Source: Neptunicella plasticusilytica (GTDB taxonomy: Bacteria > Pseudomonadota > Gammaproteobacteria > Enterobacterales > Alteromonadaceae). Taken from it: a DNA stretch of 64,000 nt. Within the stretch, counting starts at the first letter, position 1, and every line of letters begins with the position of its first letter. Of the stretch, positions 9,297 to 18,058 are shown piece after piece. The DNA lies in assembly GCF_047922965.1 (NCBI RefSeq), contig NZ_CP150481.1, positions 3,038,001 to 3,102,000 on the forward strand, read 5' to 3'. Below the pieces are notes generated by a model that saw nothing but the letters and a program-made list of their open reading frames with translations, was not told where the DNA came from and ran no database searches. A program made the translations under genes and the position numbers.

Positions 9297-9629
9297 ATTA
9301 ACTCCGATGTAATTTTATAAACTAGCTAATGACAACAAACTGATAGCTTACATTGTTTTGTTTCAGATAGTATTATCAACAAGCTGTTTATCTTTCATTT
9401 ATCAACAGGGGTGATAGGAAAGATAGGCAACTTCAAGAGGCTGTTTATTTAGGTGTCCATTTTGAAATATCAAGTCGGCATAGTTGACAACATATCCTGT
9501 TACACTTGGATACGCTGTGTTACGACAAACTACTTACACTTAGCAGTTGATTTTCATAGACTTTAACCGCATATAAAACCAGACTCTAAAATTGCACTAG
9601 CCGCAAAAATGAAAAACAAAGGAATACAC
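9297..9629. promoter_or_regulatory. Divergent intergenic region nudF / tolC
   Basis: No gene seen. It must hold the promoters of nudF (minus) and tolC (plus). An 8-base inverted repeat, TATCTTTC at 9389-9396 and GAAAGATA at 9418-9425, lies in the middle and could be an operator or a hairpin. A perfect -35-like TTGACA is at 9484-9489, but no good -10 follows at the right distance. AAAGGA just before 9630 is the tolC ribosome-binding site. Confidence 0.4.
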
Positions 9630-10940
9630 ATGAAAAAAACGATCCTGTCAGTGCTTGTTGGCTTTAGCGTGGCCTCACAAGCTTTTGCAGATGATCTGTA
9701 TCAGGTTTATCAGCAAGCATTACAAAACGATCCGGCAACCTTGAAGGCGCAAGCCAGTAGAGATGCCGCTTTTGCCTCAATCGGGGTGAGTCGCTCCAGT
9801 TTGTTGCCGCAGATTTCGTTGGGGTTATCTGCCAGCCGCACCGGTGGTGACGCCGATAGTAAATCAAATGGCGCGACCTTGAATCTGAGCCAGTCTCTAT
9901 ATAGTGCCGCTAATTATTCGCGTCTGGATAGAGCCGAACTGGTTGCCAGTCAAGCTGATGCGTATCTTGCTGTCGCCCAGCAAGATCTCATTGTCAGAAC
10001 AGTGAGCAACTATTTCAGCGTATTGCAGGCGCAAGACGATCTGGAATTTGCCCAGGCCGAAAAGCGCGCAATTGAACGTCAGTTGGAACAAACCTCTCAG
10101 CGTTTTGCCGTAGGTTTAACCGCCAAAACAGACGTACACGAAGCCCAGGCATTGTTTGATAATGCTGTTGCGTCGGAAATCAGCGCGCGTAATGCGGTTG
10201 AAATTCAGCTTGAAGGGTTACGTGAGATTACCGGAGGATACCATCAGGATCTGCTGGTATTGGACAAGCAGCGATTCAGCGCGGGTGACCCTTCCCCCAC
10301 AGCGGTGCAGGACTGGTTAAGTATTGCTAATGACAAAAATACCCAGTTAATGGCAGCCAATATTTCGGTTGATATTGCTAAAGAAGATATCGATCTGGCA
10401 CAAACAGGTCATTATCCGGAATTAAGTTTAACCGGCCGTTTAAGTTCTACCGATACCGAAACCAACGGCGTTAATGATAGTGGTCGTAACAATACCAATT
10501 ATATCGGTATAAATCTGGACGTCCCTATTTATGCCGGGGGTGGAACCGAAGCTGCTGTTGACGTGGCACGTGAAAACTTTATCGTCGACAGTCAGGAACG
10601 TGAACGCATTCACCGTTCGGTAGTGCGCGATGTGCGCTCCAACTTCTATGATGTGACAGCCTCGATTTCACGAATCAAGGCCTTGCAACAGGCGGTTATT
10701 TCAGCCGAAAGTGCATTAAGTGCCACTGAAGCAGGTTTTGATGTGGGTACCCGTACTATTGTTGATGTATTGAATAGTACTCGTAACCTGTACGATGCCA
10801 AACGTAATCTGGCTAGCGCCCGTTACGGTTATATTATCAGCACCCTAAGTCTGAAACTGGCTGCCGGTACATTGACCGAACAGGATGTGATTGATATCAA
10901 CCGTGGTTTAACCGAAGCACAGGCAGTAACCAACAGCTAG
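9630..10940 (+). CDS. tolC: Outer membrane channel protein TolC
   Basis: A 436-residue protein. The ATG at 9630 follows AAAGGAATACAC and starts a signal peptide cut near AFA-DD; an ATG seven codons upstream is less likely. The mature protein has the TolC repeat structure: DLYQVYQQALQNDPATLKAQ at the start, two similar halves with long helices, and the second-half LDVPIYAGGGTEAAV segment. It forms the trimeric outer-membrane channel used by RND, MacAB and type I exporters. The window has such exporters at 15.5-20, 26-30 and 31-35.6 kb, none with its own channel gene, so this TolC is a reasonable partner (inference). Position facing nudF is the conserved one. A strong terminator follows. Confidence 0.95.
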   Translation: MKKTILSVLVGFSVASQAFADDLYQVYQQALQNDPATLKAQASRDAAFASIGVSRSSLLPQISLGLSASRTGGDADSKSNGATLNLSQSLYSAANYSRLDRAELVASQADAYLAVAQQDLIVRTVSNYFSVLQAQDDLEFAQAEKRAIERQLEQTSQRFAVGLTAKTDVHEAQALFDNAVASEISARNAVEIQLEGLREITGGYHQDLLVLDKQRFSAGDPSPTAVQDWLSIANDKNTQLMAANISVDIAKEDIDLAQTGHYPELSLTGRLSSTDTETNGVNDSGRNNTNYIGINLDVPIYAGGGTEAAVDVARENFIVDSQERERIHRSVVRDVRSNFYDVTASISRIKALQQAVISAESALSATEAGFDVGTRTIVDVLNSTRNLYDAKRNLASARYGYIISTLSLKLAAGTLTEQDVIDINRGLTEAQAVTNS

Positions 10941-10962
10941 TCATCAGATAACAGATAGCCAT

Positions 10963-10995
10963 AAAAAACCCCACAAACGTGGGGTTTTGTTTTTC
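10963..10995. terminator. Bidirectional terminator, tolC / DUF3718
   Basis: A 10-bp perfect stem (AAAACCCCAC / GTGGGGTTTT) with a 4-base loop, flanked by T-rich sequence on both strands. It lies between the convergent tolC and DUF3718 genes and can serve both. Confidence 0.9.
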
Positions 10996-11024
10996 TGGCT
11001 ATGCAGATATTCAATTTGAATGAT

Positions 11025-11414
11025 TTAGTTTAGTCTGGCAACAAGTTCCTGACCTATTTCAGAGTCAATAAAACCGTTTGATTCTGCCCATTGTTTAATT
11101 GCCATGCCATCTGACTCGGCCGCTGATAAATCTTTCTTGGACATTTTTTTGATCATATAAGTACCCACTTCTGCCGAATTATTCTGCATGGAATAACGGA
11201 TAAGGCTGTTACCACCACATGAAATTCCGGTGTAATAGTCGCCCAAACGCAGGTTGTAATCATTCTGCACCGTTCGCATCTTCTTGCGTAACTCGCCTTT
11301 GTCATCATTTTTGACAATAGTACAAATATTCTGCAAATCTTCATTAATGTCGGCAAAGCAGAAAGGGCTAACCAATGCTGTTGCCAATGTCGCAATTATC
11401 AGTGACTTTTTCAT
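11025..11414 (-). CDS. Small secreted protein, DUF3718-like (copy 1)
   Basis: A 129-residue protein with a clear signal peptide (about 1-21, cut after CFA), then a 108-residue mature domain with two cysteines (NICTIV and SCGGNSLIR), which could form a disulphide in the periplasm. It resembles DUF3718 proteins of Shewanella and Alteromonas; no function is known. A paralogue about 80% identical in the mature part lies at 30623-31012. AGAGGCGG gives a good ribosome-binding site. Both copies share the sequence CCGTCAAGACAA about 30-50 bases upstream of the start, which suggests common control. Confidence 0.8.
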   Translation of the reverse strand: MKKSLIIATLATALVSPFCFADINEDLQNICTIVKNDDKGELRKKMRTVQNDYNLRLGDYYTGISCGGNSLIRYSMQNNSAEVGTYMIKKMSKKDLSAAESDGMAIKQWAESNGFIDSEIGQELVARLN

Positions 11415-11445
11415 ATTAACCGCCTCTTGTCGTTTTAATTAGATA

Positions 11446-11464
11446 GTTAAACTTGTCTTGACGG
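11446..11464 (-). promoter_or_regulatory. Conserved upstream motif of DUF3718 copy 1
   Basis: On the minus strand this reads CCGTCAAGACAAGTTTAAC, 31-50 bases before the start codon. Almost the same sequence lies at 31042-31059 before the paralogue, while the surrounding bases differ. It may be a regulator site or part of the promoter; the protein that would bind is unknown. Confidence 0.45.
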
Positions 11465-11514
11465 TTAAAATTTAAACAACTTCTTTTACATGGTTACAGA
11501 CCCGAAAACGACAC

Positions 11515-11534
11515 GTATGTATAAGATTACATAC
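11515..11534. repeat. Inverted repeat GTATGTA-N6-TACATAC
   Basis: A perfect 7-bp inverted repeat between the alpha-amylase stop and the DUF3718 gene. There is no T-run after it on the minus strand, so it is a poor terminator; it could be an operator for the DUF3718 gene 100 bases away. Confidence 0.35.
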
Positions 11535-11562
11535 CTTAAATAAGCGGCGGTTTACATCCTTA

Positions 11563-13257
11563 TTATTGTTGCATTAATTTGGCAAGGCGCGCGGCTAATG
11601 GCTGCCCGGTGACTTCTGCGTTATGTACCCAAACCTGTACCCCGTGAGCAGCGACTGTCACAGATAATGAATCCGATATTTGCCGGGTCTGTCCACTCAA
11701 GGCCTCTTGCCACTGACCGGCTTGCATATAATCTGCGACCTTAAAATCCGCTGGCTGATCAGATTTATTCAACAACACCAAGGCAGTCTGGGCAATATCA
11801 GCCGTTTGCAGTACCCGATAAAATATGGCTTGTTGGCCTGCCAGTCTCACATTCAACTGTAAACCTCGTTGCAACGCAGGGGTTGTTTTCCGCACATTGG
11901 CAATTGCAGCCAAATGCTGGCGGATAGGATGTTGTCTGGCCATCTGCACACCACTTTGGCCAAAATAATTACGATTGCCCTGATGCTCACTGGTCCCGCG
12001 CATAAAGCCCATCTCGGACCCCTGATACACAACAGGGATGCCGCGTGACGTAAACAACCAGTTATGCGCATCAATAAAGCCGTTATCACTGGCATTCATC
12101 CTCGGCATATCGTGATTATCGTAAAAAGTCGCCAATTCATAAGGATTGGCATAGGGACCACCGGTTAAGTGCAGATAATCCTGCAGTTCGGCAAAGTCAC
12201 TGTCAGGTTCCGAAAAAACCTTCACCATGGCCTGTTGACCGGGAAAATCCAGCACGCTGACGGCACCATTTTGTGCCAACGTATGTTCGGCAATAAAATC
12301 CGCATCGTAGTTGTAACTCTCGCCAAACATAAAAAAACCGGGATGTTTGGCCCGGATCCTGTCAGTAAACTCTTTCCAGAAATCATGGGGAACATGCTTG
12401 ATGGTATCAATACGGAATGCATCAGCCCCTTGTTCTATCCAGTATAAATAAGCATTGATCAGATAATCCCTGACCAGCGGATTGCGATCATCCAGATTAG
12501 ATAATTGCAAAATATCCGGTTCATGGCGGAAAAACGCGTGCAACGGATTATTGCTATCAAGCTGTTCAGGGGGCAGATTCTGGTGATCAGCAACCAATTG
12601 CCCCTGCTGATCATAAATTTCGCCAAATTTAGGTTGATCTTCAGGCATAGCAAAGGATGGCGTACCATGATTGGCGACAATATCCAGTACCGTTTTTAAC
12701 CCGAACTGCTGACGCAATGTTTGGGTCATTTGTTTAAAACTTAAGTTATCTGAAGGCCAGTGTTCATCAACCTGCCAAAAATTGTCTGCCCAATAACCGT
12801 GATAGCCGGTTTTACCACCATCTTTAAACGCACCGCCAAAGGTTATCGCCTCACCACCGGCAAACGCCTGATCGGGGTTATCCACAATCGGCGATAACCA
12901 CACCGCGGTAAAACCCATTTCGCTAATATAACCGGCGTTATCCACTATCCCTTTAAAATCACCGCCCATGTAGCCAACATTGGCAGTACGCCCATCCGGC
13001 CCCTGTAATTCAAGATTAAAGGTGGGATAGTCTCCCCCCTGATCTTGCTGGTTATTGGTCGGATCGCCATCAACAAAGCGATCGGTCATCACAAAATAGA
13101 TCGCTTCACTAGCAAAAGGCTCACGAGTACCAATATATTCCTGTTTGCCAGCAATATGTTTGCTCACTTGAGCGTTCTGGCAAGCACTTAAAATACTGAC
13201 AACGGCGAACGCCAACAGAGCGGTTTTAACTGGATTAGAACGCTGCAAATTAATCAT
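11563..13257 (-). CDS. Alpha-amylase family lipoprotein (GH13)
   Basis: A 564-residue protein with a lipoprotein signal (lipobox LSAC, Cys26), so the enzyme is probably anchored to a membrane facing the periplasm or outside. The GH13 barrel motifs are all present: VLDIVANHG near 190-198, GADAFRIDTIKH at 277-288 with nucleophile D284, FGES with acid/base E313, and FYDNHD with D383. It should cleave alpha-1,4-glucans or maltodextrins. Its ATG overlaps the stop of the upstream SLC45-type transporter by 8 bases, so the two form an operon in which the amylase makes sugars that the transporter takes up (inference from context). Confidence 0.92.
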   Translation of the reverse strand: MINLQRSNPVKTALLAFAVVSILSACQNAQVSKHIAGKQEYIGTREPFASEAIYFVMTDRFVDGDPTNNQQDQGGDYPTFNLELQGPDGRTANVGYMGGDFKGIVDNAGYISEMGFTAVWLSPIVDNPDQAFAGGEAITFGGAFKDGGKTGYHGYWADNFWQVDEHWPSDNLSFKQMTQTLRQQFGLKTVLDIVANHGTPSFAMPEDQPKFGEIYDQQGQLVADHQNLPPEQLDSNNPLHAFFRHEPDILQLSNLDDRNPLVRDYLINAYLYWIEQGADAFRIDTIKHVPHDFWKEFTDRIRAKHPGFFMFGESYNYDADFIAEHTLAQNGAVSVLDFPGQQAMVKVFSEPDSDFAELQDYLHLTGGPYANPYELATFYDNHDMPRMNASDNGFIDAHNWLFTSRGIPVVYQGSEMGFMRGTSEHQGNRNYFGQSGVQMARQHPIRQHLAAIANVRKTTPALQRGLQLNVRLAGQQAIFYRVLQTADIAQTALVLLNKSDQPADFKVADYMQAGQWQEALSGQTRQISDSLSVTVAAHGVQVWVHNAEVTGQPLAARLAKLMQQ

Positions 13258-14752
13258 TTTCTGTTACCCGCCAAACCAGCACAGCGGCAATAAAAAAGCT
13301 GATCCCGCCTAACAGCAACGCGTAAATCGGATCGTTATCGAATAGTGACTTAACCAGAAAACCCAAGACACTGGCGGCCAGTATCTGCGGGATCACAATA
13401 AAGAAGTTGAAAATGCCCATAAACACCCCCATTTTTTTTACCGGCAGGGCGTTAGACAGCAGCGCATAAGGCAAGGATAAAATTGATGCCCAGACAAAAC
13501 CAATGCCCACCATCGGCACCATTAGCCACACAGGATCCTGAATAAACAGGAATGCAATGAGCGATAGCCCGCCTGCTACCAGATTAATCTGATGTGTCAC
13601 TTTCAAATTGGTCATACGGATCATAAAGGGGATCACTATCGCGGCAATGGCAGCAAAGCCGTTATAGGCCGCAAACATTAAACCAACCCAGTTAGCGCCT
13701 TCGTTATACAATTCAGTGGCGGTATCTGTGGTGCCATAGTGATGGGATGTCACCGCTGCGGTGGTATAGATCCACATGGCAAATAGCGCAAACCAGGAAA
13801 AAAACTGGACCCAGGCCAATTGCTTCATGGTATCCGGCATAACAAACAGATCATTCATCACCTGGGCAAAACCGTTGCTTGTATGATTGGTTTGTGCCAT
13901 CCGTCCGGCAACAAACTGGCAAACACCAAACAACGCCAGTCCGGCAGCTAAAATAAACAACTGCTTATCCAGTTGATTAACGGCAACCACTATGGCAATC
14001 ACACTGCCGGCAAACAGCCATAATAGTCCCTGCTTAAAATAGGTCGCCGCCGGACGCGATAAAACCAGATTAGCATCCAGCTTTTCACGTACCAGTTCGG
14101 CATCTTCAAATGCCTGCAATTGCTGGGGGGAATATTCTTTGGTGGAATAAACTGTCCAGCCTACCGCCAATATAAATACCGCGGCACCAGCATAAAAGGC
14201 AAACTTGACGGTATCGGGGATCATGCCCGCTTCGGCAACATTGCTAACCCCAAACCAGTTTGACATCATCCAGGGCAACGCCGAGGCTACAACGGCTCCC
14301 ACGCCGATAAAAAAGCTTTGCATTGCGTAACCGGATGGTCGTTGTTGTCTGGGAAGCATATCTCCGACAAATGCCCGGAAGGGTTCCATCGACACATTGA
14401 TCGATGCATCCATCACCCATAACATGCCGGCCGCTATCCATAAACTGGGTGAATTGGGCATCACAAACAACGCCAGGCTGGCAACAATAGCGCCATACAA
14501 AAAATAGGGGCGCCGCCGCCCCAGACGATTCCAGGTATTGTCACTCATATAACCAATAATAGGTTGCACAATCAAACCGGTGACAGGCGCGGCAATCCAC
14601 AGAATCGGGATATTGTCCATATCCGCGCCCAATGTCTGGAATATTCGACTGACATTGGCATTTTGCAAGGCAAAACCAAACTGGATCCCCAAAAAGCCAA
14701 AACACATATTCCAGATTTGCCAGAAACTCAGTTCCGGTTTGATTTTTTGCAT
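13250..14752 (-). CDS. MFS sugar transporter, SLC45/GPH type (probable maltose/maltodextrin uptake)
   Basis: A 500-residue, 12-span membrane protein. The ATG at 14752 was chosen over a TTG six codons upstream because it follows AAGAGA at good spacing. The N-terminal LSFWQIWNMCFGFLGIQFGFALQNANVSRIFQ and the loop SDNTWNRLGRRRPY are typical of the SLC45/GPH branch of proton-coupled sugar importers that in Alteromonadales and Xanthomonas-like bacteria accompanies maltose genes. It is the first gene of a two-gene operon with the alpha-amylase. Upstream is a possible LacI-type operator (14939-14950). Confidence 0.85.
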   Translation of the reverse strand: MQKIKPELSFWQIWNMCFGFLGIQFGFALQNANVSRIFQTLGADMDNIPILWIAAPVTGLIVQPIIGYMSDNTWNRLGRRRPYFLYGAIVASLALFVMPNSPSLWIAAGMLWVMDASINVSMEPFRAFVGDMLPRQQRPSGYAMQSFFIGVGAVVASALPWMMSNWFGVSNVAEAGMIPDTVKFAFYAGAAVFILAVGWTVYSTKEYSPQQLQAFEDAELVREKLDANLVLSRPAATYFKQGLLWLFAGSVIAIVVAVNQLDKQLFILAAGLALFGVCQFVAGRMAQTNHTSNGFAQVMNDLFVMPDTMKQLAWVQFFSWFALFAMWIYTTAAVTSHHYGTTDTATELYNEGANWVGLMFAAYNGFAAIAAIVIPFMIRMTNLKVTHQINLVAGGLSLIAFLFIQDPVWLMVPMVGIGFVWASILSLPYALLSNALPVKKMGVFMGIFNFFIVIPQILAASVLGFLVKSLFDNDPIYALLLGGISFFIAAVLVWRVTEND

Positions 14753-14938
14753 AGTGCGATTCTCTTGCAATCATCGACATGTTTTTCATCGACGATATTG
14801 TTATAGGTTTGTTAATCGACAGATACTACCGAATGACCGCATCGCTCACGAGTAAAATTGAAAAATTACATACGTATTCAGTCAGTTGCTGCTTAAGAGG
14901 TGATAAATGCACTGCTGTTACATCGTCGCTAAAACGAG

Positions 14939-14950
14939 TTAAACGTTTGA
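14939..14950. promoter_or_regulatory. Possible LacI/MalR-family operator
   Basis: TTAAACGTTTGA is a near-palindrome around AAACGTTT, the usual core of LacI-family operators. It lies about 190 bases upstream of the transporter-amylase operon. A single short site may be chance, and no LacI-family gene is in the window. Confidence 0.25.
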
Positions 14951-14978
14951 TTTACTTCTAGGATTTTAACTTCGATAA

Positions 14979-15149
14979 ATTACTCAATGGAGCCAGCAGG
15001 ATGATCCGGAGACTATAACCAGACCGGATTTACCGGAACAAAAAATCTGGCCGTTCTTCTGGCACAAACCGAGTATGTTATTGGGGGTAGCGGCCACCAA
15101 CTATATGTTCCTGGCCATGGTCACCGAACAGCGATTTAAAACCAAATAA
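14979..15149 (+). pseudogene. Short open frame without a usual start codon; gene remnant or small membrane protein
   Basis: Open from an ATT at 14979 to TAA at 15149 (56 sense codons), preceded by an in-frame TAA. The codons look like real coding sequence: a polar N-terminal part (DDPETITRPDLPEQKIWPFF), then a hydrophobic stretch (SMLLGVAATNYMFLAMV) and a basic end (EQRFKTK). The first in-frame ATG is at 15072 and would leave only 25 residues. A strong terminator follows at 15157. Either this is a damaged gene whose start was lost, or a small single-span protein starting at ATT. I do not recognise a family. Confidence 0.4.
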
Positions 15150-15156
15150 CGTTAAA

Positions 15157-15192
15157 TCACAGGGCTGAACAATCAGCTCTGTGATCTTTTTA
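15157..15192 (+). terminator. Strong intrinsic terminator after the short open frame
   Basis: A 12-bp stem (TCACAGGGCTGA / TCAGCTCTGTGA, one G-T pair) with loop ACAA and then TCTTTTT on the plus strand. It begins 7 bases after the stop at 15149, supporting plus-strand transcription of that frame. Confidence 0.8.
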
Positions 15193-15267
15193 CTTATCTA
15201 AAATCGATTCACCTAAAGCGCAACGAACAAGCAATCAACGAGCGTAATATTCCAAAGCTAGAGGGCA

Positions 15268-15488
15268 GTTCGCCTTGAGCACAAAGAATGCGCGAATACC
15301 AGTGAGCACTTTAGCACCATCCCATGCGTTTACCCTAAGCGACAAGAATGAGCGCAGAGGTTTGTATACAAAAATGATAAGTCCCGTTCGCCTGAGCGCG
15401 AAGAATGAGCGTTTGCCGTTTTTTTTCAACCGTCCAGTTATCCACCCGTTCGCCCTGAGCGCGAAGAATGAGCAGTCGAAGGGTGAAC
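15268..15488. repeat. Four spaced copies of a degenerate GTTCGCCCTGAGC palindromic repeat
   Basis: Copies start at 15268, 15328, 15386 and 15448, about 60 bases apart, each about 26 bases (core GTTCGCCCTGAGCGCGAAGA, then ATGAGC) with unrelated 32-36-base spacers. The copies differ from each other by several bases. The last copy is extended and closes with GTCGAAGGGTGAAC, giving an imperfect palindrome. This matches the dispersed intergenic palindromes (GTTCGCCCTGAGC...GAAGGGTGAAC) known in many proteobacterial genomes. It lies just after the 3' end of the exporter operon. It is not a CRISPR array. Confidence 0.75.
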
Positions 15489-15529
15489 CTAAAAAAGGAT
15501 GGCTATCTACAATCCCATTCAAATTGTCA

Positions 15530-16774
15530 TTACTCATAATGCAAGGCTTCTATCGGGTTCAGTTTGGAGGCTTTAATCGCCGGTAACATACCGAAGACAA
15601 TACCGATAAAGCTGCAGAATCCCATGCCCAATAACGCCCATTCGTATGGAATATTGGCATCGAAATTGGTCATCGCCGACATCAGGTTACCCAGACTAAA
15701 ACCGAGAAAAATCCCGATAATCCCGCCAACATTACATAGCACCACGGCTTCAAATAAAAATTGCACCAGAATATTGCGCCGTTTAGCCCCCAGCGATTTG
15801 CGAATACCAATCTCTTTGGTGCGCTCGGTGACCGATACCAGCATGATATTCATAATGCCAATCCCGGCCACAATTAGTGCCACCGCCCCCATTACAAAGG
15901 CGCCAATTTTGACCGGCTTGGTGGATTCATTGAACTGATCGATCTGGCTCAAACTGGTGAAATAATAGAAATTGTCCGGTTCAGTATGCTTCACATTGCG
16001 AATACGGCGAATAAGTGCCCGCACCTCTTCGATCGCGTCGGGTAACAGCTCCGGTGTTTTGGCATGAATGGTCACATTAGCCGAACGGGGAAAGCCGTTA
16101 TCGAAAAACATGCCGTAAATATTGGTGTAGGTATCGCTTGGCATCAGCGCCAATGTTTCATAGGGTCCGCCAAAAGCAGATTCTTTTTTCTCGAACACAC
16201 CGATAACTTCAAATTTGCGACCATCCACCCGGATGGTTTTGCCTATGGGATCGGTAAAAGGAAACAACTCTTCGGCTAACGTATTACCTATCACCACGAC
16301 TTTGGCGGCGGTGAGCATATCCATTCGTGAAATATTGCGGCCATTGGCGATAAAGTGGGTATTGTTCTCGGCATATTCCGGCGAACCACCACATAGCGAC
16401 ACTATGGGTTCGGTAGTATAGCCCTGATAACTGGCCGTTTTACCGCCATCCCAGAATTCGGTACCAACCAAATCTACCGACTGCACGTTGTCGCGAATGG
16501 CCTGTGCTTCTTCCAGCGTCACCGGTGGCCACTTCATCGCTTCACGGCGTTGCTCGTCACTGCTAAAACCGTTTGGCCATTTCTGGATCTGGAAGGTTTG
16601 AGTGCCCAATACCGTCATTTCCCGCTCCATGGTACCCTGGATGACCGAAATCGCCGTCATCACGCCGATAATCGATGCGACCCCCAAAATAATCCCGAAC
16701 AAGGTTAAACCGGAACGCAATTTATTACTGCGTATCGCGCCCAGTGACATAACAAAGGTATCTAGTAATCTCAT
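15530..16774 (-). CDS. ABC transporter permease, MacB/FtsX type (second permease)
   Basis: A 414-residue permease with the MacB-family layout: an N-terminal membrane span (about 22-44), a large periplasmic domain of about 230 residues, then three C-terminal spans. VTERTKEIGIRKSLGAKRRNI in the first cytoplasmic loop of the C-terminal part is the conserved coupling segment, and the protein ends LNPIEALHYE, typical of the family. It is last in the operon adaptor-ATPase-permease-permease and starts 12 bases after its paralogue. MacB-type proteins do not move substrate through the membrane but drive periplasmic export through TolC (family knowledge). The two permeases probably form a heterodimer. 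Confidence 0.9.
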   Translation of the reverse strand: MRLLDTFVMSLGAIRSNKLRSGLTLFGIILGVASIIGVMTAISVIQGTMEREMTVLGTQTFQIQKWPNGFSSDEQRREAMKWPPVTLEEAQAIRDNVQSVDLVGTEFWDGGKTASYQGYTTEPIVSLCGGSPEYAENNTHFIANGRNISRMDMLTAAKVVVIGNTLAEELFPFTDPIGKTIRVDGRKFEVIGVFEKKESAFGGPYETLALMPSDTYTNIYGMFFDNGFPRSANVTIHAKTPELLPDAIEEVRALIRRIRNVKHTEPDNFYYFTSLSQIDQFNESTKPVKIGAFVMGAVALIVAGIGIMNIMLVSVTERTKEIGIRKSLGAKRRNILVQFLFEAVVLCNVGGIIGIFLGFSLGNLMSAMTNFDANIPYEWALLGMGFCSFIGIVFGMLPAIKASKLNPIEALHYE

Positions 16775-16786
16775 TATTTTGCTCCT

Positions 16787-18025
16787 TTATTCATACCTGA
16801 GCGCTTCAATAGGGTCGAGCTTGGCACCGCGATAGGCAGGCACAAAACCGGAAATCACCCCCACCAGCACCGATACCAGCAACGCGATAATGATAATCGC
16901 CGGTGATAAACTGGCAGGCATCAGCGTCTGATTCAGTACTTCGGTTAACATCGCCGCAATAGTTAACCCCACAATACCGCCAAACAGACAAATCACCGCG
17001 GCTTCGAACAAAAACTGCATCAGAATGCTGCGCCGTCTGGCTCCAATCGCCTTGCGGATACCGATTTCCTTGGTGCGCTCGGTCACCGACACAAACATAA
17101 TGTTCATCACTCCGACTCCGCCGACAAATAACGAAATACCGGTAATCGCCAATCCAACCAGTACCACCACACCCATAATCGAGTTATAGGCATCCAGCAG
17201 GCTGTCGAGTTTATTTATCGAGAAATCGTCTTTCTCGATGGGTTTCAAACCGCGGATTTTGCGCATTTCACCAATCACTTCGTATTCGAAATCTTCCATG
17301 GCATCGGGTGAAGGGGCTTTAATGGCAATATCCACATTGGAACGGCCACCGCTATTACCAAAGACTTTGCCGTAGGTGCTGATAGGAATAAAGATCTGCC
17401 GATCGTAGTTAGGTCCGCCAAACACGCTGCCGCCCTGCTCTTCCATCACTCCGATCACGGTAAACTTGTACATCCCTATTTTGAAATCACGACCAACGGG
17501 GTCAAAATCGCCAAACAATCCTTCGGCGATTTCCGAGCCGATAACCGCCACCTTTTTCTTGTATTCCACATCAAAAGGCATCAAAAAACGCCCTCTGTCT
17601 GGCACCATATTGGACACAATAACTTGTTTGTCGGTTGTGCCAATCACCCGTGAATTATCAATTATTCTGGTTTGATATTTGACCGCCTGATTTTGTCCCA
17701 TACTGGGATTGACCACCGCCCGACCTAATAATCGTCGCTCCAGATCATCGACTTCATTCATGGTCAAGGGTGGCCTGTTACGGTACTGAAAATTAGGTCC
17801 GGTCTGGATCCAGGGACGCTGAGACACATAAATCACATCCGAACCCACCGAAGCGAAAGATTCACGAAATGAAATCTGCAACCCGTTGGCCGCTGTCATG
17901 GTGGTAATAACTGCAACTATGCCAATAATAATGCCTAAGGCGGTTAACCCGCCGCGAGCTTTATTGGCCTGTAGCGCCGCCACCGCAATCTTGAATGATT
18001 CACTGATATCAAGTGTTAGTTTCAT
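16787..18025 (-). CDS. ABC transporter permease, MacB/FtsX type (first permease)
   Basis: A 412-residue paralogue of the next gene with the same layout: one N-terminal span (LGIIIGIVAVITTMTAAN), a large periplasmic domain, three C-terminal spans, the loop VTERTKEIGIRKAIGARRRSI and the ending LDPIEALRYE. Unlike E. coli MacB, the ATPase is on a separate gene just upstream (33 bases apart). The N-terminal region KIAVAALQANKARGGLTALG is a typical amphipathic segment of this family. Substrate not predictable; antimicrobial peptides, macrolides or lipids are family possibilities. Confidence 0.9.
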   Translation of the reverse strand: MKLTLDISESFKIAVAALQANKARGGLTALGIIIGIVAVITTMTAANGLQISFRESFASVGSDVIYVSQRPWIQTGPNFQYRNRPPLTMNEVDDLERRLLGRAVVNPSMGQNQAVKYQTRIIDNSRVIGTTDKQVIVSNMVPDRGRFLMPFDVEYKKKVAVIGSEIAEGLFGDFDPVGRDFKIGMYKFTVIGVMEEQGGSVFGGPNYDRQIFIPISTYGKVFGNSGGRSNVDIAIKAPSPDAMEDFEYEVIGEMRKIRGLKPIEKDDFSINKLDSLLDAYNSIMGVVVLVGLAITGISLFVGGVGVMNIMFVSVTERTKEIGIRKAIGARRRSILMQFLFEAAVICLFGGIVGLTIAAMLTEVLNQTLMPASLSPAIIIIALLVSVLVGVISGFVPAYRGAKLDPIEALRYE

Positions 18026-18058
18026 TCCAGTTTCTCACTTGTTAATTCGACACAGCCA

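Noticed and set aside
14580..14961. Plus-strand open frames over the transporter start and promoter
   Set aside because: They overlap the N-terminal codons of the transporter, lack ribosome-binding sites and look non-coding.
15268..15488. A CRISPR array
   Set aside because: Repeat spacing is suggestive, but the repeats differ from each other at several positions, there are only four, the repeat is a known type of dispersed palindrome, and no cas gene is in the window.
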